Shown in pieces: positions 44,354 to 53,332 of a DNA stretch of 64,000 bases (its first letter is position 1; each line of letters opens with the position of its first letter). The notes under the pieces were generated by a model. That model was not told the origin of the DNA. It worked only from the letters and a program-made list of their open reading frames with translations, and did not search any database. Location of the stretch: the NCBI GenBank assembly GCA_963738575.1, contig CAVTWY010000002.1, positions 744,001 to 808,000 of the forward strand, read 5' to 3'. The stretch is from CAVTWY01 sp963738575. Lineage in GTDB: Bacteria; Pseudomonadota; Gammaproteobacteria; Burkholderiales; Burkholderiaceae_C. A program made the position numbers and the translations under genes.

Positions 44354-46402
44354 TCAGCGCAGCGCCGCCCATTTGCCAAGCCAAGCGACGATGTAAGGCC
44401 ACAACTGCCACGTCATCAACGCAAACACGCCGAGCATCATGACGAAGGCGTACCAATAGAGTTGCCCCGTTTGCAACCGACGCGTCACGTCGGCCAGTGC
44501 GCCAATGCTGCGTGCCGACCCATTGATGATGGCGCCATCGATCAACGTGGTGTCCCCGCCCTTCCAAAGGCCCATGCCCAACCCACGCGCCGCACGGGCC
44601 AAAACGTTTTGATTGAACGCGTCGAAGTAGTACTTGTTGTCAAGCAGGGTGTAAATTGGGCTCAACACGCGCTTGAACGTGTCGGCAATCGATGGTCGCT
44701 TGAGGTAGATAAACCACGACGAGACCACGCCCAACAACGCAAACCAAAATGGCGCCGTCGTTAAAGCATGAACCGCCATGGCCCAGGGACCATGCCAAGC
44801 TTTGGCAATCGTCGCCATGGCCCCGTGTTTAACGCCGTCGACGACGATGGCGTCTTTGAAGAAATCACCAAACAGCATGGGGCTGATGGTGTAGTAGCCT
44901 ATCAACACCGAGGGAATGGCCAACAACACCAGCGGTGCCGTGATCACCCATGGTGACTCGTGTGGGGTGTGGGCATGCGCCCCGTGGTGATCGTCGTCGT
45001 GGTGATCGTGTTCACCCGGAAACGGCTTGTGGTGAAACCGTTCTTTGCCGTGAAAAACAAGAAAGAACATGCGGAAAGAATAAAACGCTGTGACGAAGAC
45101 ACCTGCCAACACGGCCACGTTGGCAAAGCCAGCGCCCCACAACTGGCTTGCATGCACGGCCTCAATGATGCTGTCTTTGCTGTAAAAACCGGCAAACAGT
45201 GGCGTGCCAATCAACGCCAACGACCCCAACAGGCACGTCAGCCAAGTGATCTTCATGTGCTTCCACAGGCCGCCCATGTTGCGGATGTCCTGATCATGGT
45301 GCATGCCAATGATGACCGAACCAGCACCCAAAAACAGCAAAGCTTTGAAGAACGCATGGGTCATCAGGTGGAACACGGCAACCGAGTACGCCGAAGCACC
45401 CAAAGCCACCGTCATGTACCCCAACTGCGACAGCGTGGAATATGCCACCACGCGCTTGATGTCGTTTTGGATGATGCCCAAGAAGCCCATGAACAGCGCA
45501 GTGATCGACCCGATCACCATCACAAAACTCAGCGCGGTGTCGCTCAACTCGAAGAGCGGCGACATGCGTGCCACCATGAAGATGCCCGCTGTCACCATGG
45601 TGGCCGCGTGAATCAGGGCCGAAATGGGTGTGGGCCCTTCCATGGAATCAGGCAACCACACATGCAACGGAAACTGCGCGCTCTTGCCCATCGCACCGAT
45701 GAAGAGGCAAATGCATGTCACCGTGATCAGCTGCCAATCGGAGCCAGGAAACTGCAACTTGGCCAAGTCACCGGCGCGTGCAAACGCCTCGCTGTAGTTG
45801 AGCGTACCGGCATAGGCTGCCACCAACCCAATGCCCAAGATGAAGCCAAAGTCGCCCACCCGGTTGACCAAAAAGGCCTTCATGTTGGCAAAAATGGCTG
45901 TTGGCTTCTTGAACCAAAAGCCAATCAACAAGTAAGACACCAAGCCCACAGCCTCCCAGCCAAAGAACAGCTGCAAGAAGTTGTTGCTCATCACCAGCAT
46001 CAACATCGAAAACGTGAATAGCGAGATGTACGAGAAGAAGCGTTGGTAGCCCGGGTCGTCCTCCATGTAGCCAATGGTGTAGATGTGCACCATGAGCGAC
46101 ACGAACGTCACCACGCACATCATCATGGCCGTCAGGCCGTCGACCAAAAAGCCGACCTCCATCTTGAAGTCCCCCAACACCATCCACTCGTAAATGGTGG
46201 CGTTGAACCGCGCCCCATCGATCACTTGCTTCAACACCACGCACGAACCGATGAATGCCAACAGCACGCCCAAGATGGTGATGACGTGGGACGCACGTCG
46301 CCCCACCATCTTGCCCCAAAAACCGGCCACGATGGCGCCCACCAACGGCGCCAGCACCACCATGAGCAGCAAGTTTGAATTCAATGTTGTGCCCATCGCC
46401 AT
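44354..46402 (-). CDS. nuoL: NADH-quinone oxidoreductase subunit L
   Basis: 682 aa, the largest antiporter-like subunit, ending in the lateral amphipathic helix and a terminal membrane helix. Landmarks: FFGWEAVGLVSYLLIGFWF, FPLHVWLPDSMEGPTPISALIHAATMV, KRVVAYSTLSQLGYM. A His/Asp-rich loop (HDHHDDDHHGAHAH, about residues 470-485) lies in the C-terminal part. The ATG at 46402 overlaps the nuoK stop (TGATG). Confidence 0.97.
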   Translation of the reverse strand: MAMGTTLNSNLLLMVVLAPLVGAIVAGFWGKMVGRRASHVITILGVLLAFIGSCVVLKQVIDGARFNATIYEWMVLGDFKMEVGFLVDGLTAMMMCVVTFVSLMVHIYTIGYMEDDPGYQRFFSYISLFTFSMLMLVMSNNFLQLFFGWEAVGLVSYLLIGFWFKKPTAIFANMKAFLVNRVGDFGFILGIGLVAAYAGTLNYSEAFARAGDLAKLQFPGSDWQLITVTCICLFIGAMGKSAQFPLHVWLPDSMEGPTPISALIHAATMVTAGIFMVARMSPLFELSDTALSFVMVIGSITALFMGFLGIIQNDIKRVVAYSTLSQLGYMTVALGASAYSVAVFHLMTHAFFKALLFLGAGSVIIGMHHDQDIRNMGGLWKHMKITWLTCLLGSLALIGTPLFAGFYSKDSIIEAVHASQLWGAGFANVAVLAGVFVTAFYSFRMFFLVFHGKERFHHKPFPGEHDHHDDDHHGAHAHTPHESPWVITAPLVLLAIPSVLIGYYTISPMLFGDFFKDAIVVDGVKHGAMATIAKAWHGPWAMAVHALTTAPFWFALLGVVSSWFIYLKRPSIADTFKRVLSPIYTLLDNKYYFDAFNQNVLARAARGLGMGLWKGGDTTLIDGAIINGSARSIGALADVTRRLQTGQLYWYAFVMMLGVFALMTWQLWPYIVAWLGKWAALR

Positions 46403-46716
46403 CAACCCTTCAGCGCGTCGAGCTCTTCGACGTTGATCGAAGATCGATTGCGAAACAGCACCACCAAAATGGCCAAACCAATGGCCGACTCAGCCGCCGC
46501 CACGGTGAGAATGAAAAACACAAACACCTGCCCAGCCATGTCGCCCAGGTAGTGCGAGAAGGCAATGAAGTTGAGGTTGACTGCCAGCAACATCAACTCA
46601 ATTGCCATCAGCAACACGATGAGGTTGCGACGGTTCATGAAAATACCAATCACCGACAGGGCAAACAACAAGGCCCCGAGCACGAGGAAGTGCGACAGTG
46701 TCAAAGCGCCCATCAT
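46402..46716 (-). CDS. nuoK: NADH-quinone oxidoreductase subunit K
   Basis: 104 aa, three transmembrane helices, with the two buried glutamates in LLMAIELMLLAVNLNF and AAAESAIGLAI. The run GTG-ATG-ATG offers three starts; ATG 46716 overlaps the nuoJ stop and gives MMGALTLSHF. Overlaps nuoL as well. Confidence 0.95.
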   Translation of the reverse strand: MMGALTLSHFLVLGALLFALSVIGIFMNRRNLIVLLMAIELMLLAVNLNFIAFSHYLGDMAGQVFVFFILTVAAAESAIGLAILVVLFRNRSSINVEELDALKG

Positions 46717-47399
46717 CACGCGGCTCCTTTGGGTGCGGGGCCTGCCGCGGGCGCCGTGTTGCCGCCAGTGGCCTCTGCTGCGGCCCGCGCCGCAACCGGC
46801 TCCACGGTGGCATCCATGCGCACCACACGCAAGCGGTCTGACTTTTTAACTCGAATCTGCTGCGACGCGTCGATGGCTTTGGACTCTTTACGCTGTCGCA
46901 AGGTGAGCGCAATGGCCGCAATGATGGCCACCAACAGCAACACCGCCGCAATTTGCAGGGGGTACAGGTAGTTGGTGAACATGTCGATGCCCAACTGTCG
47001 TGTGTTGTCCATGCCCGCCGTTTTGGGCTCGTTGTGCGGTGACGGCACCACGACGTTGAATCCGCTGCGCAGCACGATGGCCATCTCAAAAAAGATCAGA
47101 AGGCCGACAAACCCCACCGACGGAAAACGCTTCCAAAAGCCAGCGCGGAGCTGGTCGGTGTTGATGTCAAGCATCATGACAACAAACAAAAACAACACCA
47201 TCACAGCGCCCACGTACACCAGCACCAAAGCAATGGCCAAAAACTCGGCCTTCAACATCATCCATAGGCAAGCGGCATTGAAAAACGCCAGCACCAAGTA
47301 AAGCGCCGCGTGGACCGTGCTTTTGGCCGTGATGACGCGGAATGCGGCAAACAGCAGCACGGCGGCAAAAAGGTAGAACAAAACGGTGGTGGGATTCAT
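46716..47399 (-). CDS. nuoJ: NADH-quinone oxidoreductase subunit J
   Basis: 227 aa; five helices, with the conserved VLVYVGAVMVLFLFVVMMLDI segment that forms the pi-bulge helix. The last ~45 residues are an Ala/Pro/Arg-rich cytoplasmic tail (from VEPVAARAAAE on) without recognisable function. ATG 47399 is chosen over a TTG two codons upstream. Confidence 0.95.
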   Translation of the reverse strand: MNPTTVLFYLFAAVLLFAAFRVITAKSTVHAALYLVLAFFNAACLWMMLKAEFLAIALVLVYVGAVMVLFLFVVMMLDINTDQLRAGFWKRFPSVGFVGLLIFFEMAIVLRSGFNVVVPSPHNEPKTAGMDNTRQLGIDMFTNYLYPLQIAAVLLLVAIIAAIALTLRQRKESKAIDASQQIRVKKSDRLRVVRMDATVEPVAARAAAEATGGNTAPAAGPAPKGAA

Positions 47400-47432
47400 G
47401 GTCAACGGTGCACTGGGATGGGGTCGGATCGA

Positions 47433-47930
47433 TCAGCGGTAACGCGCGTCGGCCTCCTTGGCCTTGGCAATCTGGGGTTCGTAGCGGTCACCCACAGCCA
47501 ACAACATTTCTTTGGTGAAGTACAAGTCGCCTCGCTTTTCGCCGTGGTAGTCAAAGATGTGGGTTTCAACGATGGAATCCACGGGGCAACTTTCTTCGCA
47601 GAATCCGCAAAAGATGCACTTTGTCAGATCGATGTCGTAACGCGTGGTGCGCCTTGAACCGTCGGCTCGCACCTCGGACTCGATCGTGATTGCAAGCGCG
47701 GGGCACACGGCCTCGCAAAGCTTGCAAGCAATGCAGCGCTCTTCGCCGTTTTCATAGCGACGCAAAGCGTGCAGGCCCCGAAAGCGCGGGCTTTGAGGCG
47801 TGCGTTCTTCAGGAAACTGAACCGTGATGTTGCGCGAAAAGAAATGACGGCCCGTCAGGCGCAAACCCTTGAGCAGTTCAAGCAGCAAAAAGCTGGCGAA
47901 AAAATCTTTGATGGTGGTGACCGACGTCAT
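47433..47930 (-). CDS. nuoI: NADH-quinone oxidoreductase subunit I
   Basis: 165 aa, the 8Fe ferredoxin-like subunit carrying clusters N6a and N6b: CIACKLCEAVCP and CIFCGFCEESCP. The start at 47930 (MTSVTTIKDFF) has a strong GGAGG site 7 nt upstream; codons further up to 48071 lie in the nuoH-nuoI gap and lack similarity. N-terminal amphipathic helix LLLELLKGLRLTG anchors it to the membrane arm. Confidence 0.96.
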   Translation of the reverse strand: MTSVTTIKDFFASFLLLELLKGLRLTGRHFFSRNITVQFPEERTPQSPRFRGLHALRRYENGEERCIACKLCEAVCPALAITIESEVRADGSRRTTRYDIDLTKCIFCGFCEESCPVDSIVETHIFDYHGEKRGDLYFTKEMLLAVGDRYEPQIAKAKEADARYR

Positions 47931-48021
47931 CGCGGACCTCCAGAAACACAGCATGAGCGCTCGACACTGCAAGTGTTGCGACGCTGCCAAACCAAGGTTG
48001 AAAAGTCTGCCGACTGCATGG

Positions 48022-49089
48022 CTATTTCCAAATGCTCCACGGTGACTGGATCCAGATGCCCACCAATACAAGCCACACCAGCGTGATGGGAATGAAGATT
48101 TTCCAACCCAAACGCATGATTTGGTCGTAGCGGTAGCGCGGAAAAGAAGCCCGCACCCACAAGAACATGGTCACTACGACAAACACCTTGATGGCCAGCC
48201 AGATCCACCCAGGTATCCAGTTGAAAACCACCGAATCGATGGGCGACAACCAGCCGCCCAAAAACATGATGACGCACAGCGTGCTGACCAAAATCATGTT
48301 GGCGTACTCGGCCAAGAAGAACATGGCAAAGCTCATGCCCGAGTACTCCACCATGTGACCGGCCACGATCTCGGACTCGCCCTCCACCACGTCAAAGGGG
48401 TGGCGGTTGGTCTCGGCCAATCCGGCGATGAAGTAAACGACAAAAATCGGGAACAGCGGCAGCCAATTCCACGACAGCAGGTTCAAACCCTTGTCGGCAC
48501 CCCACCCTCGCCCTTGCTGCAGCACGATCTCAGTCATGTTCATGCTGCCACTGACCATCAGAACGATCACGAGCGCAAACCCCATGGCGATCTCGTAGCT
48601 CACCATTTGCGCCGACGCGCGCAGGGCGCCTAAAAACGCATACTTGGAGTTGGACGCCCAGCCAGCAATGATGACCCCATACACCTCAAGTGATGTGATG
48701 GCCATCAGGAACAACAAGCCTGCATTGACGTTTGCCAGCGCCACTTCAGGACCAAACGGCACCACGGCCCATGCAGCCAAGGCCGGCATGATCGTCATGA
48801 CGGGGCCGAGAAAGAACAGGCCTTTGCTGGCCGCCGTGGGGCGAATGATCTCTTTGAAGATCAGTTTGACGGCGTCTGCGATCGGTGTAAGCAAACCCCA
48901 AGGGCCCACACGGTTGGGGCCAGGGCGAATCTGTGACCACCCGATGGCCTTGCGCTCCCAAAGGGTCAGGTAAGCAACACAGCCCATCAGCGGTGCCACC
49001 ACCGCCACGATCTTGATCAGGCTCCAGACGACAAGCCACAACGTTGGGCCCAGCAGCGCATTGGCCCCTTGATGCAACGATTCAAACAT
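48022..49089 (-). CDS. nuoH: NADH-quinone oxidoreductase subunit H
   Basis: 355 aa, eight-helix membrane subunit forming the quinone chamber. Conserved segments: YLTLWERKAIGWSQIRPGPNRVGPWGLL split across the first loop, the acidic loop ETNRHPFDVVEGESEIVAG and RASFPRYRYDQIMRLGWK near the C-terminus. Starts 5 bp after nuoG. Confidence 0.97.
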   Translation of the reverse strand: MFESLHQGANALLGPTLWLVVWSLIKIVAVVAPLMGCVAYLTLWERKAIGWSQIRPGPNRVGPWGLLTPIADAVKLIFKEIIRPTAASKGLFFLGPVMTIMPALAAWAVVPFGPEVALANVNAGLLFLMAITSLEVYGVIIAGWASNSKYAFLGALRASAQMVSYEIAMGFALVIVLMVSGSMNMTEIVLQQGRGWGADKGLNLLSWNWLPLFPIFVVYFIAGLAETNRHPFDVVEGESEIVAGHMVEYSGMSFAMFFLAEYANMILVSTLCVIMFLGGWLSPIDSVVFNWIPGWIWLAIKVFVVVTMFLWVRASFPRYRYDQIMRLGWKIFIPITLVWLVLVGIWIQSPWSIWK

Positions 49090-49094
49090 GGCGC

Positions 49095-51437
49095 TTACCC
49101 AGCCTTGCGAACGTTGATGGCACCAAACATCGCACCCAGCGATGCTGTGTCAGGTCGACCCGCCGCCACCCGTACGGCCTGAGGGGCCAAAGTCGGGTCG
49201 TGCGCCGCCACCAACGTGGCCGATGCAGCCCCTTGCGTGACCAGAACTCGCGCACCTGCCTGCAGACCCAGCGACGTCCATACCGTGGTGGGCAGGCTTA
49301 CCGCAGGCGCTTTGGCGTCAGCCGTGGCTTGGAGTGCAGGCGCTCGACGCACAAGCGAGTCAACGGCATAAATCGGCACATCGGCAATTCGCTCCAATGT
49401 CGCACCACCCAACATACCTGCCAGCGGCGGGGACGCCTCAGCACCATCGGCAGACACCAAGCCAGCGGGAGTGTTGTCGAGTCGCGTGCCAATGGTCCCG
49501 GCCGAAACCATGGCTTCGTCTCGCACCGCTTCTGAGGATTCATGGTCAAAGCCCGACAGACCCAACATGTTGCCCATCACCCGCAGCACCTTCCAGGCGG
49601 GGCGCGTTTCGCCGCGAGGTTTGACCACGCCATGAAATGACTGCAAGCGACCTTCGGCATTGACGACCGAGCCCGAGGTTTCGGCAAAGGGTGCAATGGG
49701 CAGCATCACATCGGCCACGTCAGCCATGGCGTCGCTGAAAGGCGTCATCGCAATGACCAGGCCAGAACCCTCCAGCACCGAGCGCGTGGCGTACGCGTTG
49801 GAGCCGTCCAACATGGGGTCAACGTCAAGTAAAAACAAAGCCTTCATGGGGCGCGACATCATCTGCGCTGCGCTCAAGCCGTCGGTTTGAGGCATGGCAC
49901 CCACCCATTGCGCGCCCACGTTGTTTCCGCCTTCACCCAGCCAACCTACTGTTGCGCCCGTCTGCACGGCAATGTCGTGGGCCAACGCGAGCATGCGCAA
50001 GGCATCGGGACTTTGAGCCACTGACTGGCCCAACAAAATAGCTTTTTGCTCACCACCCATCAAGGACGCAGCCACTGCAGCAGCGGGCGTACCCGACGTT
50101 GACGCAGCGCCAGCCTTGATGGCCGCAGCCTCTCGCGCGACGTCTGCCAAAACATCAATCCAGCGGCTGGGCGTTTCAACGATGCGCTGGCCCATGGGCA
50201 TCAACCAATCGTCAAGGCAGGCGCCCACGCTGTGCACCGCCGCCCCGTGACGGGCTGCATGGCGCAAACGCAACGCGAACAAGGGGTGGTCTTTGCGCAA
50301 GAAGCTGCCGACCACCAGCGCACGATCAAGCAATGAAAGCGAAGCGACAGAGCGGCCAAGCCAGCGGATCGAACGCGTTGCAGGCGCGCTAACGACATGG
50401 CGAAGGCGATGGTCAATGTTGTCACTGCCCAAGCCACGCACCAACTTGCCCAACAAGTGAAGCGATTCGATGGACGCGCTGGGCGACACCAAAGCACCGA
50501 CACCGGTTGATCCAAACTCGGCTGTCACGCGTTTCAGGCCGTCAACCACGTAGCCAAGCGCCGTGGGCCAATCAACCGTGTGCCATTGCCCGCCTTGCTT
50601 GACCATCGGCGATAACAAGCGCGTGGGCGCCTGCAGGGCCTCGTAAGAGAACCGGTCGCGATCGGCGATCCAGCATTCGTTGATGTCTTCGTGTTCCAGC
50701 GGAACCACGCGCATCACCTCGTTGCCTTTGACCTGCATGATCAAGGGTGTGCCGGTGGAATCGTGCGGGCTGACGCTCTTGCGGCGAGAAAGCTCCCAGG
50801 TGCGTGCGCTGTACCGAAAGGGTTTGCTGGTCAAGGCGCCCACCGGGCAAATGTCAATCATGTTGCCCGACAACTCGGAGTCGATCGTCTCGCCCGCGAT
50901 GGTGGTGATCTCGGCGTGCTCACCACGGTTCACCATGCCGAGCTCCATCACGCCGGCTACCTCTTGGCCAAAGCGAACGCAGCGCGTGCAATGGATGCAG
51001 CGGCTCATCTCTTGCATCGAGATCAGGGGGCCCACGTCTTTGGGCAGCACCACGCGTTTTTCTTCGTGGTAGCGAGAACCGCTTCCGCCGTAACCGACCG
51101 CCAAGTCTTGCAACTGGCACTCACCGCCTTGGTCACAGATGGGACAATCGAGTGGGTGGTTGATGAGCAAAAACTCCATCACCGACTTTTGCGCCTTGAC
51201 AGCCTTGTCGCTCTTGGTGCGAACGATCATGCCGTTGGTCACCGGCGTGGCGCAGGCCGGCATCGGCTTGGGCGCTTTTTCGACGTCCACCAAGCACATG
51301 CGGCAGTTGGCCGCAATGCTCAGCTTCTTGTGATAACAAAAATGCGGGATGTAGGTGCCGGCCGCATCGGCAGCATGCATGACCATGCTGCCTTCAGCCA
51401 CGCTGACTTTTTTACCGTCAAGTTCGATTTCAACCAT
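49095..51437 (-). CDS. nuoG: NADH-quinone oxidoreductase subunit G
   Basis: 780 aa. The N-terminal 2Fe-2S domain has CYHKKLSIAANCRMC, followed by His/Cys ligands of N5 (around CPICDQGGECQLQD) and N4 (CIHCTRCVRFGQEVAG). The C-terminal molybdopterin-oxidoreductase-like domain begins at ~220; the extra cluster motif found in E. coli NuoG (N7) is absent, replaced by VSPHDSTGTPLIMQ, so it is of the mitochondrial 75-kDa type. Starts 12 bp after nuoF. Confidence 0.96.
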   Translation of the reverse strand: MVEIELDGKKVSVAEGSMVMHAADAAGTYIPHFCYHKKLSIAANCRMCLVDVEKAPKPMPACATPVTNGMIVRTKSDKAVKAQKSVMEFLLINHPLDCPICDQGGECQLQDLAVGYGGSGSRYHEEKRVVLPKDVGPLISMQEMSRCIHCTRCVRFGQEVAGVMELGMVNRGEHAEITTIAGETIDSELSGNMIDICPVGALTSKPFRYSARTWELSRRKSVSPHDSTGTPLIMQVKGNEVMRVVPLEHEDINECWIADRDRFSYEALQAPTRLLSPMVKQGGQWHTVDWPTALGYVVDGLKRVTAEFGSTGVGALVSPSASIESLHLLGKLVRGLGSDNIDHRLRHVVSAPATRSIRWLGRSVASLSLLDRALVVGSFLRKDHPLFALRLRHAARHGAAVHSVGACLDDWLMPMGQRIVETPSRWIDVLADVAREAAAIKAGAASTSGTPAAAVAASLMGGEQKAILLGQSVAQSPDALRMLALAHDIAVQTGATVGWLGEGGNNVGAQWVGAMPQTDGLSAAQMMSRPMKALFLLDVDPMLDGSNAYATRSVLEGSGLVIAMTPFSDAMADVADVMLPIAPFAETSGSVVNAEGRLQSFHGVVKPRGETRPAWKVLRVMGNMLGLSGFDHESSEAVRDEAMVSAGTIGTRLDNTPAGLVSADGAEASPPLAGMLGGATLERIADVPIYAVDSLVRRAPALQATADAKAPAVSLPTTVWTSLGLQAGARVLVTQGAASATLVAAHDPTLAPQAVRVAAGRPDTASLGAMFGAINVRKAG

Positions 51438-51449
51438 GGGGTCGTCGCG

Positions 51450-52841
51450 CTAAGCCGCCACAGCGGCTGACTGCAACACCGCGCCGGGCGGTGCGTGCTG
51501 TGGGTTGTGGGGGCAGCCCTGCTGCTTGATGTGTTGTTCAAACTCACCACGAAAGTGTTTGAGCATGGCCTGCACGGGCATGGCGGCTGCGTCGCCCAGC
51601 GCACAAATGGTTCGGCCTTTGATGCTGTCAGCCACCGAGTCAAGCAGCGCCAAATCTTCCAGCTTGCCCCGGCCATGCTCAATGCGGTCCACCATGCGCC
51701 ACAACCAGCCGGTGCCCTCACGGCATGGGGTGCACTGACCGCAGCTTTCGTGCTGGTAAAAGTAGGATAGGCGAAGCAGGCTCTTGACCATGCAACGCGA
51801 GTCATCCATCACGATGACGGCGCCCGAACCCAGCATCGACCCTGCTTTGGCAATGCTGTCGTAATCCATCGTGCACTCGTTCATGATGGCCGCCGGCAAC
51901 ACCGGTGCTGACGAACCCCCTGGAATCACCGCCTTGAGTTTTCGGCCGCTGCGCACGCCACCGGCCAGCTCCAACAGTTTAGGGAAAGGCGTGCCCATGG
52001 GCACTTCGTAGTTACCGGGCTTGTTGACGTCGCCCACCACCGAATAAATCTTGGTGCCACCATTGTTGGGCTTGCCCAAGGCCAGGTAGGCCTCGCCACC
52101 GTTGCGAATGATCCACGGCACCGCCGCAAAGGTTTCGGTGTTGTTGATCGTGGTGGGTTTGCCGTAAAGACCAAAACTCGCCGGAAACGGCGGTTTAAAC
52201 CGAGGTTGCCCTTTTTTGCCTTCGAGCGACTCGAGCAAGGCAGTTTCTTCGCCGCAGATGTAGGCGCCAAACCCATGGAAGGCATGAAGCTGAAAACTGT
52301 AGCCACTGCCCAGAATCTTGCCACCCAAGTAGCCTGCAGCACGGGCCTCTTCCAACGCCTCTTCAAAGCGCTCATAGGCTTCAAAGATTTCACCGTGAAT
52401 GTAGTTGTAGCCTGTTTGCACCCCCATCGCGTAGGCTGCAATGATCATGCCTTCGATGACGATGTGCGGGTTGTACAACAAGATGTCGCGGTCTTTGCAA
52501 GTGCCAGGCTCGCCCTCGTCCGAGTTGCAAACGAGGTACTTGGGACCCGGAAACGCGCGCGGCATGAAGCTCCACTTCAACCCGGTCGGAAACCCAGCGC
52601 CCCCGCGTCCACGCAAGGCACTCGCCTTGACCACGGCAATGACCTGGTCGGGTGTCATGGGCTCGGCACCCGCCACCCCCAATAACTTGCGAAGGGCTTG
52701 GTAGCCGCCGCGCGCCTCATAGTCTTTCAAGCGCCAGTTCTTGCCGTCCAAGCCGTCGTAAATCTGGGCACCCAAATGCCGACCATGAAAACAAGTCTCT
52801 TGGCCCGTTGCTTTGTAGCGGTTGAAGTCGATCATTGCCAT
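51450..52841 (-). CDS. nuoF: NADH-quinone oxidoreductase subunit F
   Basis: 463 aa; binds NADH and FMN and holds cluster N3. Motifs: LRGRGGAGFPTGLKW (NADH), CNSDEGEPGTCKDRDI (FMN), ESCGQCTPCREGTGW plus a later Cys for the 4Fe-4S cluster. ATG 52841 overlaps the nuoE stop; a second ATG two codons on (MIDFNRY) is possible. Confidence 0.97.
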   Translation of the reverse strand: MAMIDFNRYKATGQETCFHGRHLGAQIYDGLDGKNWRLKDYEARGGYQALRKLLGVAGAEPMTPDQVIAVVKASALRGRGGAGFPTGLKWSFMPRAFPGPKYLVCNSDEGEPGTCKDRDILLYNPHIVIEGMIIAAYAMGVQTGYNYIHGEIFEAYERFEEALEEARAAGYLGGKILGSGYSFQLHAFHGFGAYICGEETALLESLEGKKGQPRFKPPFPASFGLYGKPTTINNTETFAAVPWIIRNGGEAYLALGKPNNGGTKIYSVVGDVNKPGNYEVPMGTPFPKLLELAGGVRSGRKLKAVIPGGSSAPVLPAAIMNECTMDYDSIAKAGSMLGSGAVIVMDDSRCMVKSLLRLSYFYQHESCGQCTPCREGTGWLWRMVDRIEHGRGKLEDLALLDSVADSIKGRTICALGDAAAMPVQAMLKHFRGEFEQHIKQQGCPHNPQHAPPGAVLQSAAVAA

Positions 52842-53332
52842 CAGCCGTTCTTTTTGATGTCGTTCATCAGGGCATCCAGGCGCTCGGTCTGCATGAAGCT
52901 GAGCATTTCACGGTCGTTGACCAACATCACCGGCGCGTCGGCGCAGGCACCCAAGCATTCGCTGGGCTGCACGGTGAACAAGCCGTCTGCTGTCGTGCCG
53001 TAGGGCTCTACACCGAGCCGTTTGCACACGTGGTCGAGCGCCGACTGACCTTCACGCAACTGGCACGGCAGGTTGGTGCAAATGTTCAACTTGTACTTGC
53101 CCACTGGCGTTTGGTTGTACATGTTGTAAAACGTTGAAACCTCGCGCACGGCAATCGGTGCCATGCCCAGGTGGTGAGCGACAGCCTTTTCAACATCGGT
53201 GTTGATGTGCCCATGCACTTGCTGCGCAATGGCCAAGCAGGCCATCACCGCCGACTGCTTTTGGTCGGCGGGGTACTTGGCCACTTCCCGGTCCATGCGC
53301 ACACGCACGGGGTCGGTGATCACAAAACTCAT
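52841..53332 (-). CDS. nuoE: NADH-quinone oxidoreductase subunit E
   Basis: 163 aa thioredoxin-like 2Fe-2S (N1a) subunit: ligands in CTNLPC and CLGAC. FYNMYNQTPVGKYKLNIC is the family core. Overlaps nuoD by 4 bp and nuoF by 1 bp. Confidence 0.96.
   Translation of the reverse strand: MSFVITDPVRVRMDREVAKYPADQKQSAVMACLAIAQQVHGHINTDVEKAVAHHLGMAPIAVREVSTFYNMYNQTPVGKYKLNICTNLPCQLREGQSALDHVCKRLGVEPYGTTADGLFTVQPSECLGACADAPVMLVNDREMLSFMQTERLDALMNDIKKNG

Noticed and set aside
44960..46021. Long plus-strand frame antisense to nuoL
   Set aside because: His/Arg/Gln-rich shadow of a hydrophobic membrane protein gene; no domain.
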